Assembly: GCF_026626665.1 (NCBI RefSeq)
Contig: NZ_JAPNKE010000002.1
Coordinates: forward strand, 8,285,168-8,349,167
Direction of reading: 5' to 3'
From: Nannocystis pusilla
GTDB lineage: Bacteria; Myxococcota_A; Polyangia; Nannocystales; Nannocystaceae
DNA: 64,000 bases
Of the stretch, positions 1-8,363 are shown one piece after another; positions within the stretch are counted from its first letter, which is position 1, and the number at the start of each line of letters is the position of its first letter. The notes under the pieces were generated by a model that was not told the origin of the DNA, did no database searches, and saw only the letters and a program-made list of their open reading frames with translations. The position numbers were made by a program, and so were the translations under genes.

Positions 1-1
1 G

Positions 2-633
2 ACCGCCCTCACCGCCTGGGAGGCGCTGGTCGAGAACATGGGGATCACCCCCACCGATCGCAGCAGCGAGCACGCGCGCACCTTGCTGGTCGTCGGCGGC
101 GCCGGAGGCGTGGGCTCGATGGCCATCCAGATCGCGCGCCAGGTGTGCGGCCTCCGCGTGGTCGCCACCGCCTCGCGGGAGGAGAGCGCCGCGTGGTGCC
201 GCAGGCTGGGCGCCGACGCGGTGATCGACCACACGAAGCCGCTCCTCGCCCAGCTCCGGGAGGTCGGCGACGACGGCGTCGACTTCGTGCTCAACACCGT
301 CCAGCCGACGCAGAACCTGCCGCAGGTGCTCGAGGTCGTGCGGCCGTTCGGCCACGTCTGCGGGATCGTCGCCCCGAGCGGTCCGCTCGACCTCGGTCCG
401 CTGTTCCGCAAGCGCGGTCACCTCTCCTTCGAGTACATGTTCACCCGCCCCTCTTCGCGGCCGCCCCGTCGCGCCAGGGAGCGATCCTGGCGCGGGTCGC
501 CGACCTCCTCGACCAGGGGGTCTTGCTGGGCACGCGCACCACCACCCTGCCCTGGGACCAGGTTCAGGCCGCCCACCGCCTGCTCGAGTCGGGGCGCTCG
601 GTCGGCAAGACCGTGCTGGAGGTCGTCCCCTAG
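2..633 (+). CDS. MDR-family (zinc-type/quinone) NAD(P)H oxidoreductase, 3' part, frameshifted
   Basis: This is the C-terminal two thirds of a medium-chain dehydrogenase/reductase; its 5' end lies left of the window. The frame opens with TALTAWEAL, the helix typical of this superfamily, and continues into the nucleotide-binding Rossmann motif GGAGGVGSMAIQIAR, which binds NADPH. Near position 448-451 the reading frame jumps: FEYMFTRP is followed in the next frame by LFAAAPSRQGAILARVADLL and the normal ending GKTVLEVVP. Adding one C to the run of four C restores a continuous protein, so an indel error is likelier than a pseudogene. The substrate cannot be told from this part. Confidence 0.8.
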   Translation, partial: RPHRLGGAGREHGDHPHRSQQRARAHLAGRRRRRRRGLDGHPDRAPGVRPPRGRHRLAGGERRVVPQAGRRRGDRPHEAAPRPAPGGRRRRRRLRAQHRPADAEPAAGARGRAAVRPRLRDRRPERSARPRSAVPQARSPLLRVHVHPPLFAAAPSRQGAILARVADLLDQGVLLGTRTTTLPWDQVQAAHRLLESGRSVGKTVLEVVP

Positions 634-731
634 CGCCGCGCGAGTGCGCCGCGCGCCGGCGACTTGGTCTGAGCCAGATCGAAGCCCACCTCCCGCCGCC
701 GGAAGTTCCGGGTATAACCCCACGCGTCGCC

Positions 732-1592
732 ATGCTCAGTCCACGCATGCCCATCCCGACGGTGGAACAGCTCGGTCCGCGCTTCGCCGAGTTTCTCCGC
801 GGACTCAAGCGGCCGCTCATCTTCTTCGACACCGAGACCACGGGCACCGACCCTGCGCTCGATCGAGTGGTCGAGATCTCGATGATCCGCCTCAGCGCCG
901 AGCGCGGGGTCGAGCCGCCGCGCACCTGGCGGATCAACCCCGGCGTGCGGATCCCGATCGAGGCCAGCGAGATCCACGGCATCACCAACGACGACGTCGC
1001 CGACAAGCCGACCTTCGGCCAGATCGCCGAGGAGCTGCTCAGCTACCTCCGCGGCTGCGACCTCGCCGGCTTCAACGTCGGCCGCTTCGACGTCCGGGTG
1101 ATGCAGACCGAGTGCGCCCGCGTCGGCAAGGCCTTCGACCTGTCCGGCGTGCGCGTCATCGATGCCCAGGTCATCTACCACCAGAAGGAGCCGCGCAACC
1201 TCACCGCGGCGATGCGCTTCTACTGCGAGAAAGAGTTCGTCGACGCCCACGGCGCCGAGGCCGACACGATCGCCACGCTCGAGGTGTTCGCCGGCCAGCT
1301 CGAGCGCTACGGCGAGCTCGGCCTCGAGATCGAGGCCCTGCACGAGGTCTCCAACATCACCAGCGCCGGCTACGTCGACGGCGCCCGCCGCTTCATCTGG
1401 CGCGACAACGAGCCGGTCTTCAACTTCGGCCGCCTCAAGGGCAAGTCGCTGCGCTGGGCCGCCAGCGAGCCGACCGAGCGCGCCTACATGCGCTCGATCG
1501 TCACCGGCAACTTCGACGAAGACACCAAGGGCATCGTCCGCGACGCCCTGACCGGCCGGATCCGCTTGCGCCCGCGCGAGACCGAGAGCTGA
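732..1592 (+). CDS. DnaQ-like 3'-5' exonuclease (DEDDh) with ExoX-type C-terminal domain
   Basis: A predicted 286-residue cytoplasmic 3'-5' exonuclease acting on DNA or RNA ends. The three DEDDh motifs are visible: Exo I FDTETTG (residues 32-38), Exo II GFNVGRFD (about 113-120) and Exo III HGAEADTIAT (about 173-182), so all catalytic acids and the histidine are present. The C-terminal part carries FNFGRLKGKSL, resembling the small domain of exodeoxyribonuclease X (FGKHKG-like). The ATG at 732 fits; a second ATG lies five codons in. It stands alone between the oxidoreductase and cysE and is followed by a PAL element. It could equally be annotated as an epsilon-like subunit, but no PHP or polymerase-binding region is seen. 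Confidence 0.85.
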   Translation: MLSPRMPIPTVEQLGPRFAEFLRGLKRPLIFFDTETTGTDPALDRVVEISMIRLSAERGVEPPRTWRINPGVRIPIEASEIHGITNDDVADKPTFGQIAEELLSYLRGCDLAGFNVGRFDVRVMQTECARVGKAFDLSGVRVIDAQVIYHQKEPRNLTAAMRFYCEKEFVDAHGAEADTIATLEVFAGQLERYGELGLEIEALHEVSNITSAGYVDGARRFIWRDNEPVFNFGRLKGKSLRWAASEPTERAYMRSIVTGNFDEDTKGIVRDALTGRIRLRPRETES

Positions 1593-1602
1593 CCGGAGCG
1601 AC

Positions 1603-1646
1603 CTTCTCGAGAGGACATGTCGCTCCGGACATGTCCTTCGAGACAG
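1603..1646. repeat. PAL palindromic element between convergent genes
   Basis: Two GACATGTC-type half elements lie between the 3' ends of the exonuclease gene and cysE. GGACATGTCC at 1627-1636 is itself a perfect 10 bp palindrome and pairs with the copy at 1613-1622. A family-wide role as a bidirectional terminator is an inference from placement. Confidence 0.7.
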
Positions 1647-1804
1647 AAGCAAATCAAGGCCGCCTCACGGCGACGAGCCGTGCCGGTTGGTGACAGCGGG
1701 GCGTTCGGCACCGCCATCACCCGCTTTATTGCCAGTCTGCATTCCGAACCGGCGTAGGCGGGCCGCGCAGGCCCGGTCGATCGTGCGCTCACCGCGGCGG
1801 GTGT

Positions 1805-2821
1805 TCAGGGCGCTCCGGACTTGTCACCGTGCTTCTCGAGCGCGCTCTTCTCGAGCGCGCTCTTCTCCATCGCGCTCTTCTCCAGCGCGCTCTTCTCCAG
1901 CCCGTTCTTCTCGCCGTTGAGGGCGAAGAAGCGGAGCGTGGGCGTATCGAGGACCACGGTGGTGCCTGGGGGGACGCTGCGGGTGAGCCACACGTTGCCG
2001 CCGATGGTGGAGCCGCGACCGATCACCGTATCGCCGCCGAGGATCGTGGCGCCGGCGTACACGGTGACATCGTCTTCGATCGTCGGGTGGCGCTGGACCT
2101 TGCGGCCGGCCTCGCGCGACTTGACCGAGAGCGCGCCGAGGGTGACGCCCTGGTAGAGCTTCACGCGGTTGCCGATCACGGAAGTCTCGCCGATCACCAC
2201 CCCGGTGCCGTGGTCGATGAAGAAGCTGCGGCCGATGGTCGCCCCGGGGTGGATGTCGATGCCCGTGCGGCTGTGCAAGATCTCCGCGATCATGCGGGGC
2301 AGCAGCGGCACGCGCCGCTGGTAGAGGTGATGGGCGATCCGGTGGCCCGCGATCGCCGTGACGCCGGGGTAGCTCATGATGATCTCGGCGTCGCTGCAGG
2401 CGGCCGGGTCGCCGGCGAGGGCGGCCTGGACGTCGGCGGCGAGGGCGGCGCGGATCGACGGGATCGCCTGCAGCAGCTCGAGCGCGTGCTCGTGGGCGGC
2501 CCGGGCGATCTCGTCGACCGGCCGGCGGCCCGTGCAATCGACGGCGAGCGAGCGGGTGACGACCTGCTCGAGGCGGCGCAAGATCCGGGCGCAGCGGGCT
2601 CCCACGAAGTACCGGACGGTGAGGTCGTCGAGCGGCTCGTAGTTGAAGTAGCCCGGGAACACGATCGACAGCACGTCGTCGAGCAGCTCGGAGACCTCGC
2701 TGCGGGCGGGCAGGTTGTTGCCGTCGATGTGGTTGATGTTCCCGTGGTCGCGGTACGACTCGAGGACCCCCTCGACGACGCTCGCGAGCCGGCGTTCGTG
2801 GTCGTTCACGGCGAGAACCAT
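1805..2821 (-). CDS. cysE: Serine O-acetyltransferase
   Basis: Transfers acetyl from acetyl-CoA to L-serine, the first step of cysteine synthesis. The N-terminal helical part (LDDVLSIVFPGYFNYEP) matches the long-form SerAT (EpsC) type. It is followed by the left-handed beta-helix with DIHPGATIGRSFFIDHGTG, which holds the catalytic His/Asp region, and GNRVKLYQGVTLGALS. The frame extends upstream to a GTG, but the ATG at 2821 fits the family start. The C-terminus is odd: five copies of a pentapeptide like LEKSA follow the normal end, encoded by a 15 bp tandem repeat, before the tail HGDKSGAP. The tail replaces the region where SerAT usually binds CysK, so complex formation may differ. A PAL element lies just past the 3' end. 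Confidence 0.9.
   Translation of the reverse strand: MVLAVNDHERRLASVVEGVLESYRDHGNINHIDGNNLPARSEVSELLDDVLSIVFPGYFNYEPLDDLTVRYFVGARCARILRRLEQVVTRSLAVDCTGRRPVDEIARAAHEHALELLQAIPSIRAALAADVQAALAGDPAACSDAEIIMSYPGVTAIAGHRIAHHLYQRRVPLLPRMIAEILHSRTGIDIHPGATIGRSFFIDHGTGVVIGETSVIGNRVKLYQGVTLGALSVKSREAGRKVQRHPTIEDDVTVYAGATILGGDTVIGRGSTIGGNVWLTRSVPPGTTVVLDTPTLRFFALNGEKNGLEKSALEKSAMEKSALEKSALEKHGDKSGAP
1833..1909. repeat. 15 bp tandem repeat in the 3' end of cysE
   Basis: Five near-identical 15 bp units (ttctcgagcgcgctc and variants), read on the minus strand as repeated EKSAL/EKSAM pentapeptides. The unit length keeps the frame, so copy number can change without breaking the gene. Confidence 0.85.
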
Positions 2822-2920
2822 AGTCGAAGCGGGGGCCGACTCCACGCGGCATGTGGTTTTTTGGCGTCGCACGCGGACCGGGTTTAAGCTGGTGCAGGTT
2901 TGCCCGCGTTACCGCTCCAC

Positions 2921-3145
2921 ATGCTCGTCCAACAGTTGCTCCTCGGTCGCACGGAGGGGCTGAGCGGGCCGCAGCTCGCGGCTTTCTTGTCCGGCTGGAC
3001 GAGTGTCCTCGAGTTGTTGCGACGTCCTGAGCTCTGCGTGCCCGACGCCGCGCCGGAGGTGCAGGAGGCGTTGCGTTCGCTCGCGGAGCAGATCGAGCGC
3101 GCACAAGCGGAGATCTTGAGCGACGACGACGACCCGGACCTCTGA
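2921..3145 (+). CDS. Small hypothetical protein, acidic C-terminus
   Basis: A 74-residue soluble protein read divergently from cysE (99 bp between starts). I do not recognise a family. It starts MLVQQLLLGRTEG, is predicted mostly helical, and ends in an acidic stretch SDDDDPDL. The ATG at 2921 is preferred over the upstream TTG at 2900. It has no signal peptide or cysteine pair. Codon bias towards G/C in third positions supports coding, but the short length leaves doubt. Confidence 0.55.
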   Translation: MLVQQLLLGRTEGLSGPQLAAFLSGWTSVLELLRRPELCVPDAAPEVQEALRSLAEQIERAQAEILSDDDDPDL

Positions 3146-3636
3146 GGTCGTCGGGGAGCTGGTGAATCAGCCAGCGCGTGTCTGAGCGCTGGTTCGTGGG
3201 GTTCGGGTGGCGGGATGCGCGGTTCGACCCGTGGGTACGCCGGCTTTCGGCCCTTCGCCAGCGAGCCGAACTGTTGTTCAAGCTCACCTCAATTGCAGTG
3301 AAGTAAAACTGCCTTTTCACTTCACACTGAACCGCTGACGCGCTTCTTCGCGCAGTCGCGGAGCTCGAACAAAACTTCCAAACGTCGTCCGCCGCCGCGC
3401 GCGTTCGCCCATTCTGGCGAACATGGCTCTCCCGCTGTCCGCCCGCCGGACCGGCCAGAATGGCGAAACGACACCTGCACTCTGGGATCCGGAAAAACTT
3501 GGCGAGATCCCCGTGAGATCTCCGGAGCGCCCGCAAAGCCGTCCGCCGGGCTCCGACCTGCCGATCGCGCCACGCCAAAAACGTGCGCAGGACGCGGAAT
3601 CGGGGCACTTCGCGCCGAACAGCCCGCTGAACGAAA
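3146..3636. other. Non-coding stretch with inverted repeats
   Basis: About 490 bp with no convincing gene; the open frames here lack family features. It contains a locally AT-rich palindrome (3298-3325) and an inverted repeat CCATTCTGG / CCAGAATGG about 45 bp apart near 3410-3467. No tRNA-like fold was recognised. Confidence 0.5.
3298..3325. promoter_or_regulatory. AT-rich inverted repeat, possible operator
   Basis: GTGAAGT at 3298-3304 is repeated inverted as ACTTCAC at 3319-3325 with a 14 bp AT-rich spacer, in a sharp AT-rich dip within very GC-rich sequence. The geometry suits a dimeric regulator, but no adjacent gene start makes the target clear. Confidence 0.35.
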
Positions 3637-3663
3637 CAGCGCGTGACCGGGGGTCACGCGCTG
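3637..3663 (-). terminator. Rho-independent terminator of the Fis-like gene
   Basis: A perfect 12 bp stem (CAGCGCGTGACC with its complement) and a 3-nt loop lie 41 bp past the stop of the minus-strand Fis-like gene. On the minus strand the stem is followed by TTTCGTT, a short U-rich tail. Confidence 0.75.
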
Positions 3664-3704
3664 GCTGGGGCTTCGGAGGTGAGGAGGCTCCGAGGCCCGG
3701 GAGG

Positions 3705-3923
3705 TCAGCTAGCCGAGGCGCTTACCGCCGCGGAATCGCTCGCCACGGTGCTGTTCGGGCGGGGCCACTCGATGCGGTGCTTGATAATGCGACGCTTGAG
3801 GGCGTGGCGGGTGATTCCAAGCAGCTGAGCGGCTTCGACGATGCTACCGGCGGCGTTGAGCGCTTCCACGCACAGCATACGTTCGGCGGCATTCAGATTC
3901 AGATCTTCGAGGATGAGGCGCAT
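3705..3923 (-). CDS. Small Fis-type helix-turn-helix DNA-binding protein
   Basis: A 72-residue protein with the C-terminal HTH of the Fis/NtrC family: EALNAAGSIVEAAQLLGITR followed by HALKRRIIKHRI. Such free-standing Fis-type domains bend DNA or act as nucleoid or promoter cofactors; the target is unknown. The ATG at 3923 is chosen because the longer frame upstream runs into the AT-rich intergenic region. It is divergent from the REC-PATAN-roadblock operon across about 375 bp and has its own hairpin terminator. The Ser/Ala-rich C-terminal tail is low complexity. Confidence 0.8.
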   Translation of the reverse strand: MRLILEDLNLNAAERMLCVEALNAAGSIVEAAQLLGITRHALKRRIIKHRIEWPRPNSTVASDSAAVSASAS

Positions 3924-4298
3924 GGCGGCAGGATAGGCCAAGGCTTGGGGACAGGGAAGGACGTTTTTGTAAGGCGGCATCCAAAAAGAACAGTCGCCGA
4001 AACTGAACATCGTTTTGTATTATGCGGAAGATAACATCGTTTGCGCGCGATCACGCCCCCGGTTGCACCGAACGCCAGTCCACTTCGTGGGGCGGTTCAC
4101 ACCCCTTGCCGTCGGGCGGAGCTACACTTGCTGGCTCCTCGGACGGCCTTGAAGAGTTCAAAACCGATCCAGTTTGCCGGATCGGAGCCGCGAGAACATG
4201 GTGGATTCACCATGGCCCGAGCGCACGGGGCCCGAGGCCGGTCCTAGGTTGCATAAAAGCCCTGTCGCAAGGGCGCGCAGAGTAAGATAGGGAGCCGC
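3924..4298. promoter_or_regulatory. Divergent promoter region
   Basis: A 375 bp gap between divergent starts, with an AT-rich core around 3965-4040 (TATTAT, TTTTTG and AAAAAG tracts) unlike the surrounding sequence. It probably holds promoters for both the Fis-like gene and the downstream regulator operon. I cannot fix exact -35/-10 pairs. Confidence 0.45.
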
Positions 4299-6089
4299 GT
4301 GCCGCAGAACGCCAAGCCGAAGTCGTCCGCCATCCACACCCTCGTCGTGGTCGACGACATGCTCTTGCAGGCGGCGATCGAGCGTCGGCTGAAGCACGAG
4401 GGACACGTCGCGGCCTCGGCGAGCGGCTCGCGCGAGGCGATCGATCGCCTGCGCCGCGAGCTGTTCGACGTCGTGCTGTGCGACCTGCACACGACCTCGG
4501 GCGACGGCGCCGAGCTGCTGCAGTGGCTCGGCAGCTACTTCCCGTCGATCCCGGTGGTGCTGATCGTCGAGGCGCTCTCTCCGGAGTTCCGCGGGCAGTA
4601 CGAGGGCGGCGGCTCGGTGCGGATCGTCGAGAAGCCGATCGACCTCGACAAGCTCGTCAAGGCGATCGAGGCCTGCGGGGTCCGCAAGGGCTTCTACGGC
4701 AACCAGATCGAGGTCGAGTTCTTCGACTACGTGCAGATGGTCGCCGGCTCGGGCCGCGACAAGGCCGTGGTGCTGACGACGCACGCGGGCACCGGCTACC
4801 TGTGGATCGAGCACGGCGACATCGTGCACGCGCAGTGGGGCGAGATCCGCGGCGAGCAGGCGTTCTACAAGATGCTGTCGGTCGGCCGCGGCAGCTTCCG
4901 CGAGAACTTGTTCCGCTCGCCGCCCGCTCGCACGATCGTCCGCTCGAGCATGCACTTGCTCATGGAGGCCGCGCGCCAGGCCGACGAGGGCATCCTCGGT
5001 CAGACCGACGAGACGGTCGAGGAGCGCGAGGACGAGAAGCCGCGCGCCGCTCCTCCGCCGCCCGAACCGGAGCCGACGCCGCCGCCGCGCCCCGTCGCCG
5101 AGGCGAGGCCGACGCGCGCGCCGATGCCGAAGCCGGCGACCTCGCCCCCGCGCTCGGCCCCGCCGCCGTCGCAGCCGAGCCCGTCGCACGGCGGCAGCGG
5201 TCTGCGTCGGGCCTCCGACGTGCGGCCCGACGACATCGACATGGCGAGCGTGGCCGACTCGGCGATCGCCCGCATCGACGATCTGACGCTGCCGCAGGAC
5301 GACGACGAGATGGAGGCGCGCAGCCCCAAGGCCCCGCCGCCGCGCGCGCCGGAGCGGTCGTCCGAGCGCTCCGGCGAGCGGCTCCCCGAGCGGTCGTCCG
5401 AGCGCTCCGGCGAGCGGTCGCCCGAGCCGTCGAACGACGGCGTGCCGGTGCTGCGCCGCCGCGTGCAGACGCTCGAGCGCCGCGTGGCGCAGCCCGTGTC
5501 GCCGACGCCCGCTCGCGGCACCCCGACCTCGGTGCCGGCCCTGCGCGCCACCCCGGCCTCGGTACCGGTGCGCGCCACTCCGGCCTCGATCCCCGCGGTG
5601 CCGGCGCGCCACACCCCGACCTCGATCCCGGCCGTGCGCACCACGACGATCCCGCCGGGCCAGAATTCCGCCGCGGCCCGCGGTCCCGCGGCTCAGCCGG
5701 CGCGGAGCGACGCCCGGCCGATCAAGAAGGCCAACACCGTCGACCTGCTCGAAGATCCGGAGACGCGCGAGCTGATGCTCGGCCAGTTCTGGCAGTTCGA
5801 GGGCGTCAACGGCGTGGCGATCATCTCGAGCACCGGCAAGGTGATCGCCGAGGACATGCGCAACAACAGCACCGTCGTCACGCTCGCCGGCTTCTACATG
5901 CGTGGCGCCGCCCGCATCGCCCGCACCCTCGGCTATCACGTGTTCGACGGCGTGATCGCCCGCTCGGCCAGCGGTCAACAGATGATCATGGTCGGCATGG
6001 GGGCGACCTCGGCGGTGCTGTCCATCGCGCCGGGACATGACCCGGAGGCCATCCGCGACGCGATTATGGGAGTCGATACCAAACGATGA
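4299..6089 (+). CDS. Response regulator: REC, PATAN (DUF4388), linker, roadblock/LC7
   Basis: A 596-residue cytoplasmic signalling protein. The N-terminal receiver domain has the acidic pair (VVVDD), the phospho-acceptor region VLCDLH and the conserved lysine in EKPIDL, so it should be phosphorylatable. A PATAN/DUF4388 domain follows (about 140-230: GYLWIEHGDIVHAQWG). Next comes a 250-residue Pro/Arg/Ser-rich linker with repeats of SERSGER and TPASVP, then a roadblock/LC7 domain (about 480-590: FEGVNGVAIISSTGKVIAED) of the type that contacts Ras-like GTPases. The GTG start at 4299 has a GGAG 4 nt upstream. It overlaps the next gene by ATGA, indicating coupling. No kinase or MglA-like GTPase is nearby. 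Confidence 0.85.
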   Translation: MPQNAKPKSSAIHTLVVVDDMLLQAAIERRLKHEGHVAASASGSREAIDRLRRELFDVVLCDLHTTSGDGAELLQWLGSYFPSIPVVLIVEALSPEFRGQYEGGGSVRIVEKPIDLDKLVKAIEACGVRKGFYGNQIEVEFFDYVQMVAGSGRDKAVVLTTHAGTGYLWIEHGDIVHAQWGEIRGEQAFYKMLSVGRGSFRENLFRSPPARTIVRSSMHLLMEAARQADEGILGQTDETVEEREDEKPRAAPPPPEPEPTPPPRPVAEARPTRAPMPKPATSPPRSAPPPSQPSPSHGGSGLRRASDVRPDDIDMASVADSAIARIDDLTLPQDDDEMEARSPKAPPPRAPERSSERSGERLPERSSERSGERSPEPSNDGVPVLRRRVQTLERRVAQPVSPTPARGTPTSVPALRATPASVPVRATPASIPAVPARHTPTSIPAVRTTTIPPGQNSAAARGPAAQPARSDARPIKKANTVDLLEDPETRELMLGQFWQFEGVNGVAIISSTGKVIAEDMRNNSTVVTLAGFYMRGAARIARTLGYHVFDGVIARSASGQQMIMVGMGATSAVLSIAPGHDPEAIRDAIMGVDTKR

Positions 6090-6793
6090 GCGCCGAGCCG
6101 AATCGCCAGCTAGTCAGCCTCCTCGAGGAACTCGACCGGCTCCCCGGCGTCCGCGGCTCGCTGGTGGCGACCGTCGACGGCGGTTACACCGCCAGCGAGA
6201 GCAACTTCGACGCCGCCACCGCGACCGACATCGCCAAGACGGTCCGGCGCATGGTCGTCGCCTCGGCCACCGTCGGCTCGCCCATCGAGGAGCTGCTGAT
6301 CACCTTCCACACCGCCCGCATGATGATCGTCCCCGTCCGCGAGGAGGCGACGCTCACCATCATGCTCGAGCGCGACTCGGCCCAGCCCTCGGTGCGAGCT
6401 GTCCTGAAGACCAGGCTCGCCGGGCTGCGCTCGTCGATCGGCAGCTCGTCGGCCGAGAGCAGCATGTCGGCCGGCTCCGCGCCGATGCCCGAGCCCGAGG
6501 ACGAGGTCGACCGCCTGATGCTCGGCGAGCTCGGCCCGGTCCTCCGCGAGGTGCAGAACGTGTTCACCTCGTACCTCATCCGCGGCGGCAAGACGGCCGG
6601 CGAGGCCGGCGTGATGATGCGCGAGCAGATCCGCGAGTGGCTGCTGATGGTCAACCCGTCGCCCTACACGTTCCCCGTGCTGGTCGACGCGCTGGTCCAG
6701 CTGACCAGCCGCGACGAGCGCGAGACGTTCAAGATCGACGTGCAGCAGGCGATGCGGAACTCGCGGCTGTGGCCGAAGAAGAACGTCCGCTGA
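6086..6793 (+). CDS. Roadblock/LC7-domain protein with C-terminal extension
   Basis: A 235-residue partner of the preceding regulator, coupled to it by an ATGA overlap. Residues about 8-125 look like a roadblock/LC7 fold (LLEELDRLPGVRGSLVATVD). After a Ser/Pro-rich linker a helical C-terminal domain follows (GELGPVLREVQNVFTSYLIR). Roadblock proteins usually dimerise and bind small GTPases or sister roadblock proteins, so a complex between the two gene products is a reasonable inference. The cellular output is unknown. Confidence 0.75.
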   Translation: MSAEPNRQLVSLLEELDRLPGVRGSLVATVDGGYTASESNFDAATATDIAKTVRRMVVASATVGSPIEELLITFHTARMMIVPVREEATLTIMLERDSAQPSVRAVLKTRLAGLRSSIGSSSAESSMSAGSAPMPEPEDEVDRLMLGELGPVLREVQNVFTSYLIRGGKTAGEAGVMMREQIREWLLMVNPSPYTFPVLVDALVQLTSRDERETFKIDVQQAMRNSRLWPKKNVR

Positions 6794-6812
6794 GCGACGC
6801 GGGCGGATGAAC

Positions 6813-6857
6813 CTCGGGACATGTCCTCCGGAGAATGCTCCGAAGGACATGTCCTTG
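6813..6857. repeat. PAL element pair between convergent genes
   Basis: GGGACATGTCC (6816-6826) and GGACATGTCC (6845-6854) flank an inner hairpin (CCGGAG aat GCTCCG). It lies between the 3' ends of the roadblock gene and dapD. Confidence 0.75.
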
Positions 6858-6861
6858 AACA

Positions 6862-7704
6862 TCAAACCGGCACGTCGAACTCGCGCAGCGCCTGGTTCAG
6901 GCTGGTGCGCTCGTCGGTGCTCTCCTTGCGGCGGCCGATGATCAGGGCGCAGGCGAGCTGGAATTCGCCGGCGGGGAAGCGCTTCGGGCGGGTGCCGGGC
7001 ACCACGACGGAGCGGGCGGGGACGCGGCCCTTGTAGGTGACGGGCTCGGGGCCGGTGACGTCGAGGATCGGCGTCGACGCGGTCAACGTGACGTTGGCGC
7101 CGAGCACCACCTCGCGCTCGAGGTGGACGCCCTCGACGACGATCGCGCGGGAGCCGAGGAAGCAGCCGTCCTCGACGATCACCGGGGTCGCGCCCGGCGG
7201 CTCCAGCACTCCGCCGATGCCGACGCCGCCCGACAGGTGGACGTTGCGACCGATCTGCGCGCAGCTGCCGACGGTCGCCCAGGTGTCGACCATCGTCCCG
7301 CTGCCGACGTACGCGCCGATGTTGACGTAGCTCGGCATCAGCACCGCGCCCGACTCGATGAAGCTGCCGTGGCGGGCGGTCGCCGGCGGCACCACCCGCA
7401 CCCCCGCGCGCGCCCAGTCGCGCTTGAGCGGCATCTTGTCGAAATACTCGTAGGGCCCGACCTCGATCGTCTTCATCTCGCAGACCGCGAAGTAGAGGAG
7501 GATCGCCTGCTTGACCCATGCGTGGACGGTCCACGGCTCGCCGGCCGCCCCCGGGGTGGCGACCCGCAGCTGGCCGCGGTCGAGCTCGGCGATCGTCGCC
7601 ACCACCGCGTCGCGGTACACCTGGTCTTTGAGCAAGGTTCGATCGGCGAACGCCTCGCCGATCCGGGCCTGGAGGTCCGCGTGGTCGTGGGACGAGTGGT
7701 GCAT
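6862..7704 (-). CDS. dapD: Tetrahydrodipicolinate N-succinyltransferase
   Basis: Transfers succinyl from succinyl-CoA to tetrahydrodipicolinate in the succinylase branch of lysine/meso-diaminopimelate synthesis. The protein has the helical N-terminal domain (ADLQARIGEAFADR), the YEYFDKMPLK motif, and a left-handed beta-helix with SYVNIGAYVGSGTMVDTWAT and HLSGGVGIGGVLEP, all diagnostic of DapD. The ATG at 7704 (MHHSSHDHADLQ) fits the family length of about 275-280 residues; the longer GC-rich upstream frame is not used. It is monocistronic, with a PAL element just past its 3' end. Confidence 0.95.
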   Translation of the reverse strand: MHHSSHDHADLQARIGEAFADRTLLKDQVYRDAVVATIAELDRGQLRVATPGAAGEPWTVHAWVKQAILLYFAVCEMKTIEVGPYEYFDKMPLKRDWARAGVRVVPPATARHGSFIESGAVLMPSYVNIGAYVGSGTMVDTWATVGSCAQIGRNVHLSGGVGIGGVLEPPGATPVIVEDGCFLGSRAIVVEGVHLEREVVLGANVTLTASTPILDVTGPEPVTYKGRVPARSVVVPGTRPKRFPAGEFQLACALIIGRRKESTDERTSLNQALREFDVPV

Positions 7705-7799
7705 GCCCGGGGCATCGCACGGCCCGGCGCCGGGGCGCAAGCGCTCTCGCGGGCGCCCGCCCGGCCGGCGCCCGTGGTACCCTCGGCGCCGAGGTGTCC

Positions 7800-8255
7800 A
7801 TGATGTCCTGCCTCCGCCGCGTCCCCCTCGCGCTCGTGTTGTCCCTCGCGCTCGCCCCGCTCGCCCATGCCGGCGAGCCGCAGACCGTCTCTCCCGCCGA
7901 AGAAGAGGCGCTCTACAAGAACGAGCGGGCCACCGCGCTACCGGCCAAGGAGAAGCCCGCCGGCGTCAAGTTCGCCCGCGAGGGCTGCTTCAACGATCCG
8001 GCGAAGTGCAAGTGCCAGAGCAGCGACGCCGGCCAGAGCCAGTTCTGCGGCACGATGCTCGGCCACTTCTGCCCCGACAGCACCCTCCGCTACCTCGCCG
8101 CCGCTTGCATGGACCTGTTCGGCGGCGCGACCCTGTGCCAGTGCGCGGCCAAGCAGCAGATCGAGGCCCACATCAAGGCCGAGGACGCCGCCAAGGCCAA
8201 GGCCGACAAAGAGGCCGCCAAGAAGGCCGCCAAGCAGAAGAAGAAGGCCAAGTAA
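7800..8255 (+). CDS. Small secreted Cys-containing protein with Lys/Ala-rich tail
   Basis: A 151-residue exported protein that I do not recognise. It has a clear signal peptide (VPLALVLSLALAPLAHA, predicted cut after AHA). The mature part holds eight cysteines in a pattern starting GCFNDPAKCKCQS and ending LCQCAAK. It finishes with a highly charged helix of KADKEAAKKAAK type. The disulfide-rich core and basic tail suggest a periplasmic or surface protein. The ATG at 7800 is preferred over the GTG at 7794. Confidence 0.7.
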   Translation: MMSCLRRVPLALVLSLALAPLAHAGEPQTVSPAEEEALYKNERATALPAKEKPAGVKFAREGCFNDPAKCKCQSSDAGQSQFCGTMLGHFCPDSTLRYLAAACMDLFGGATLCQCAAKQQIEAHIKAEDAAKAKADKEAAKKAAKQKKKAK

Positions 8256-8363
8256 GCGCCGGCCCACGCCCGGACGGCGGAGCACCGTCGCTCACCGACC
8301 TGCGCGAGCGGTCGTGGCGCGCCTCGACAGCTCGTCGCCGAGCTCGCCCCGCGCTGGGGATCG

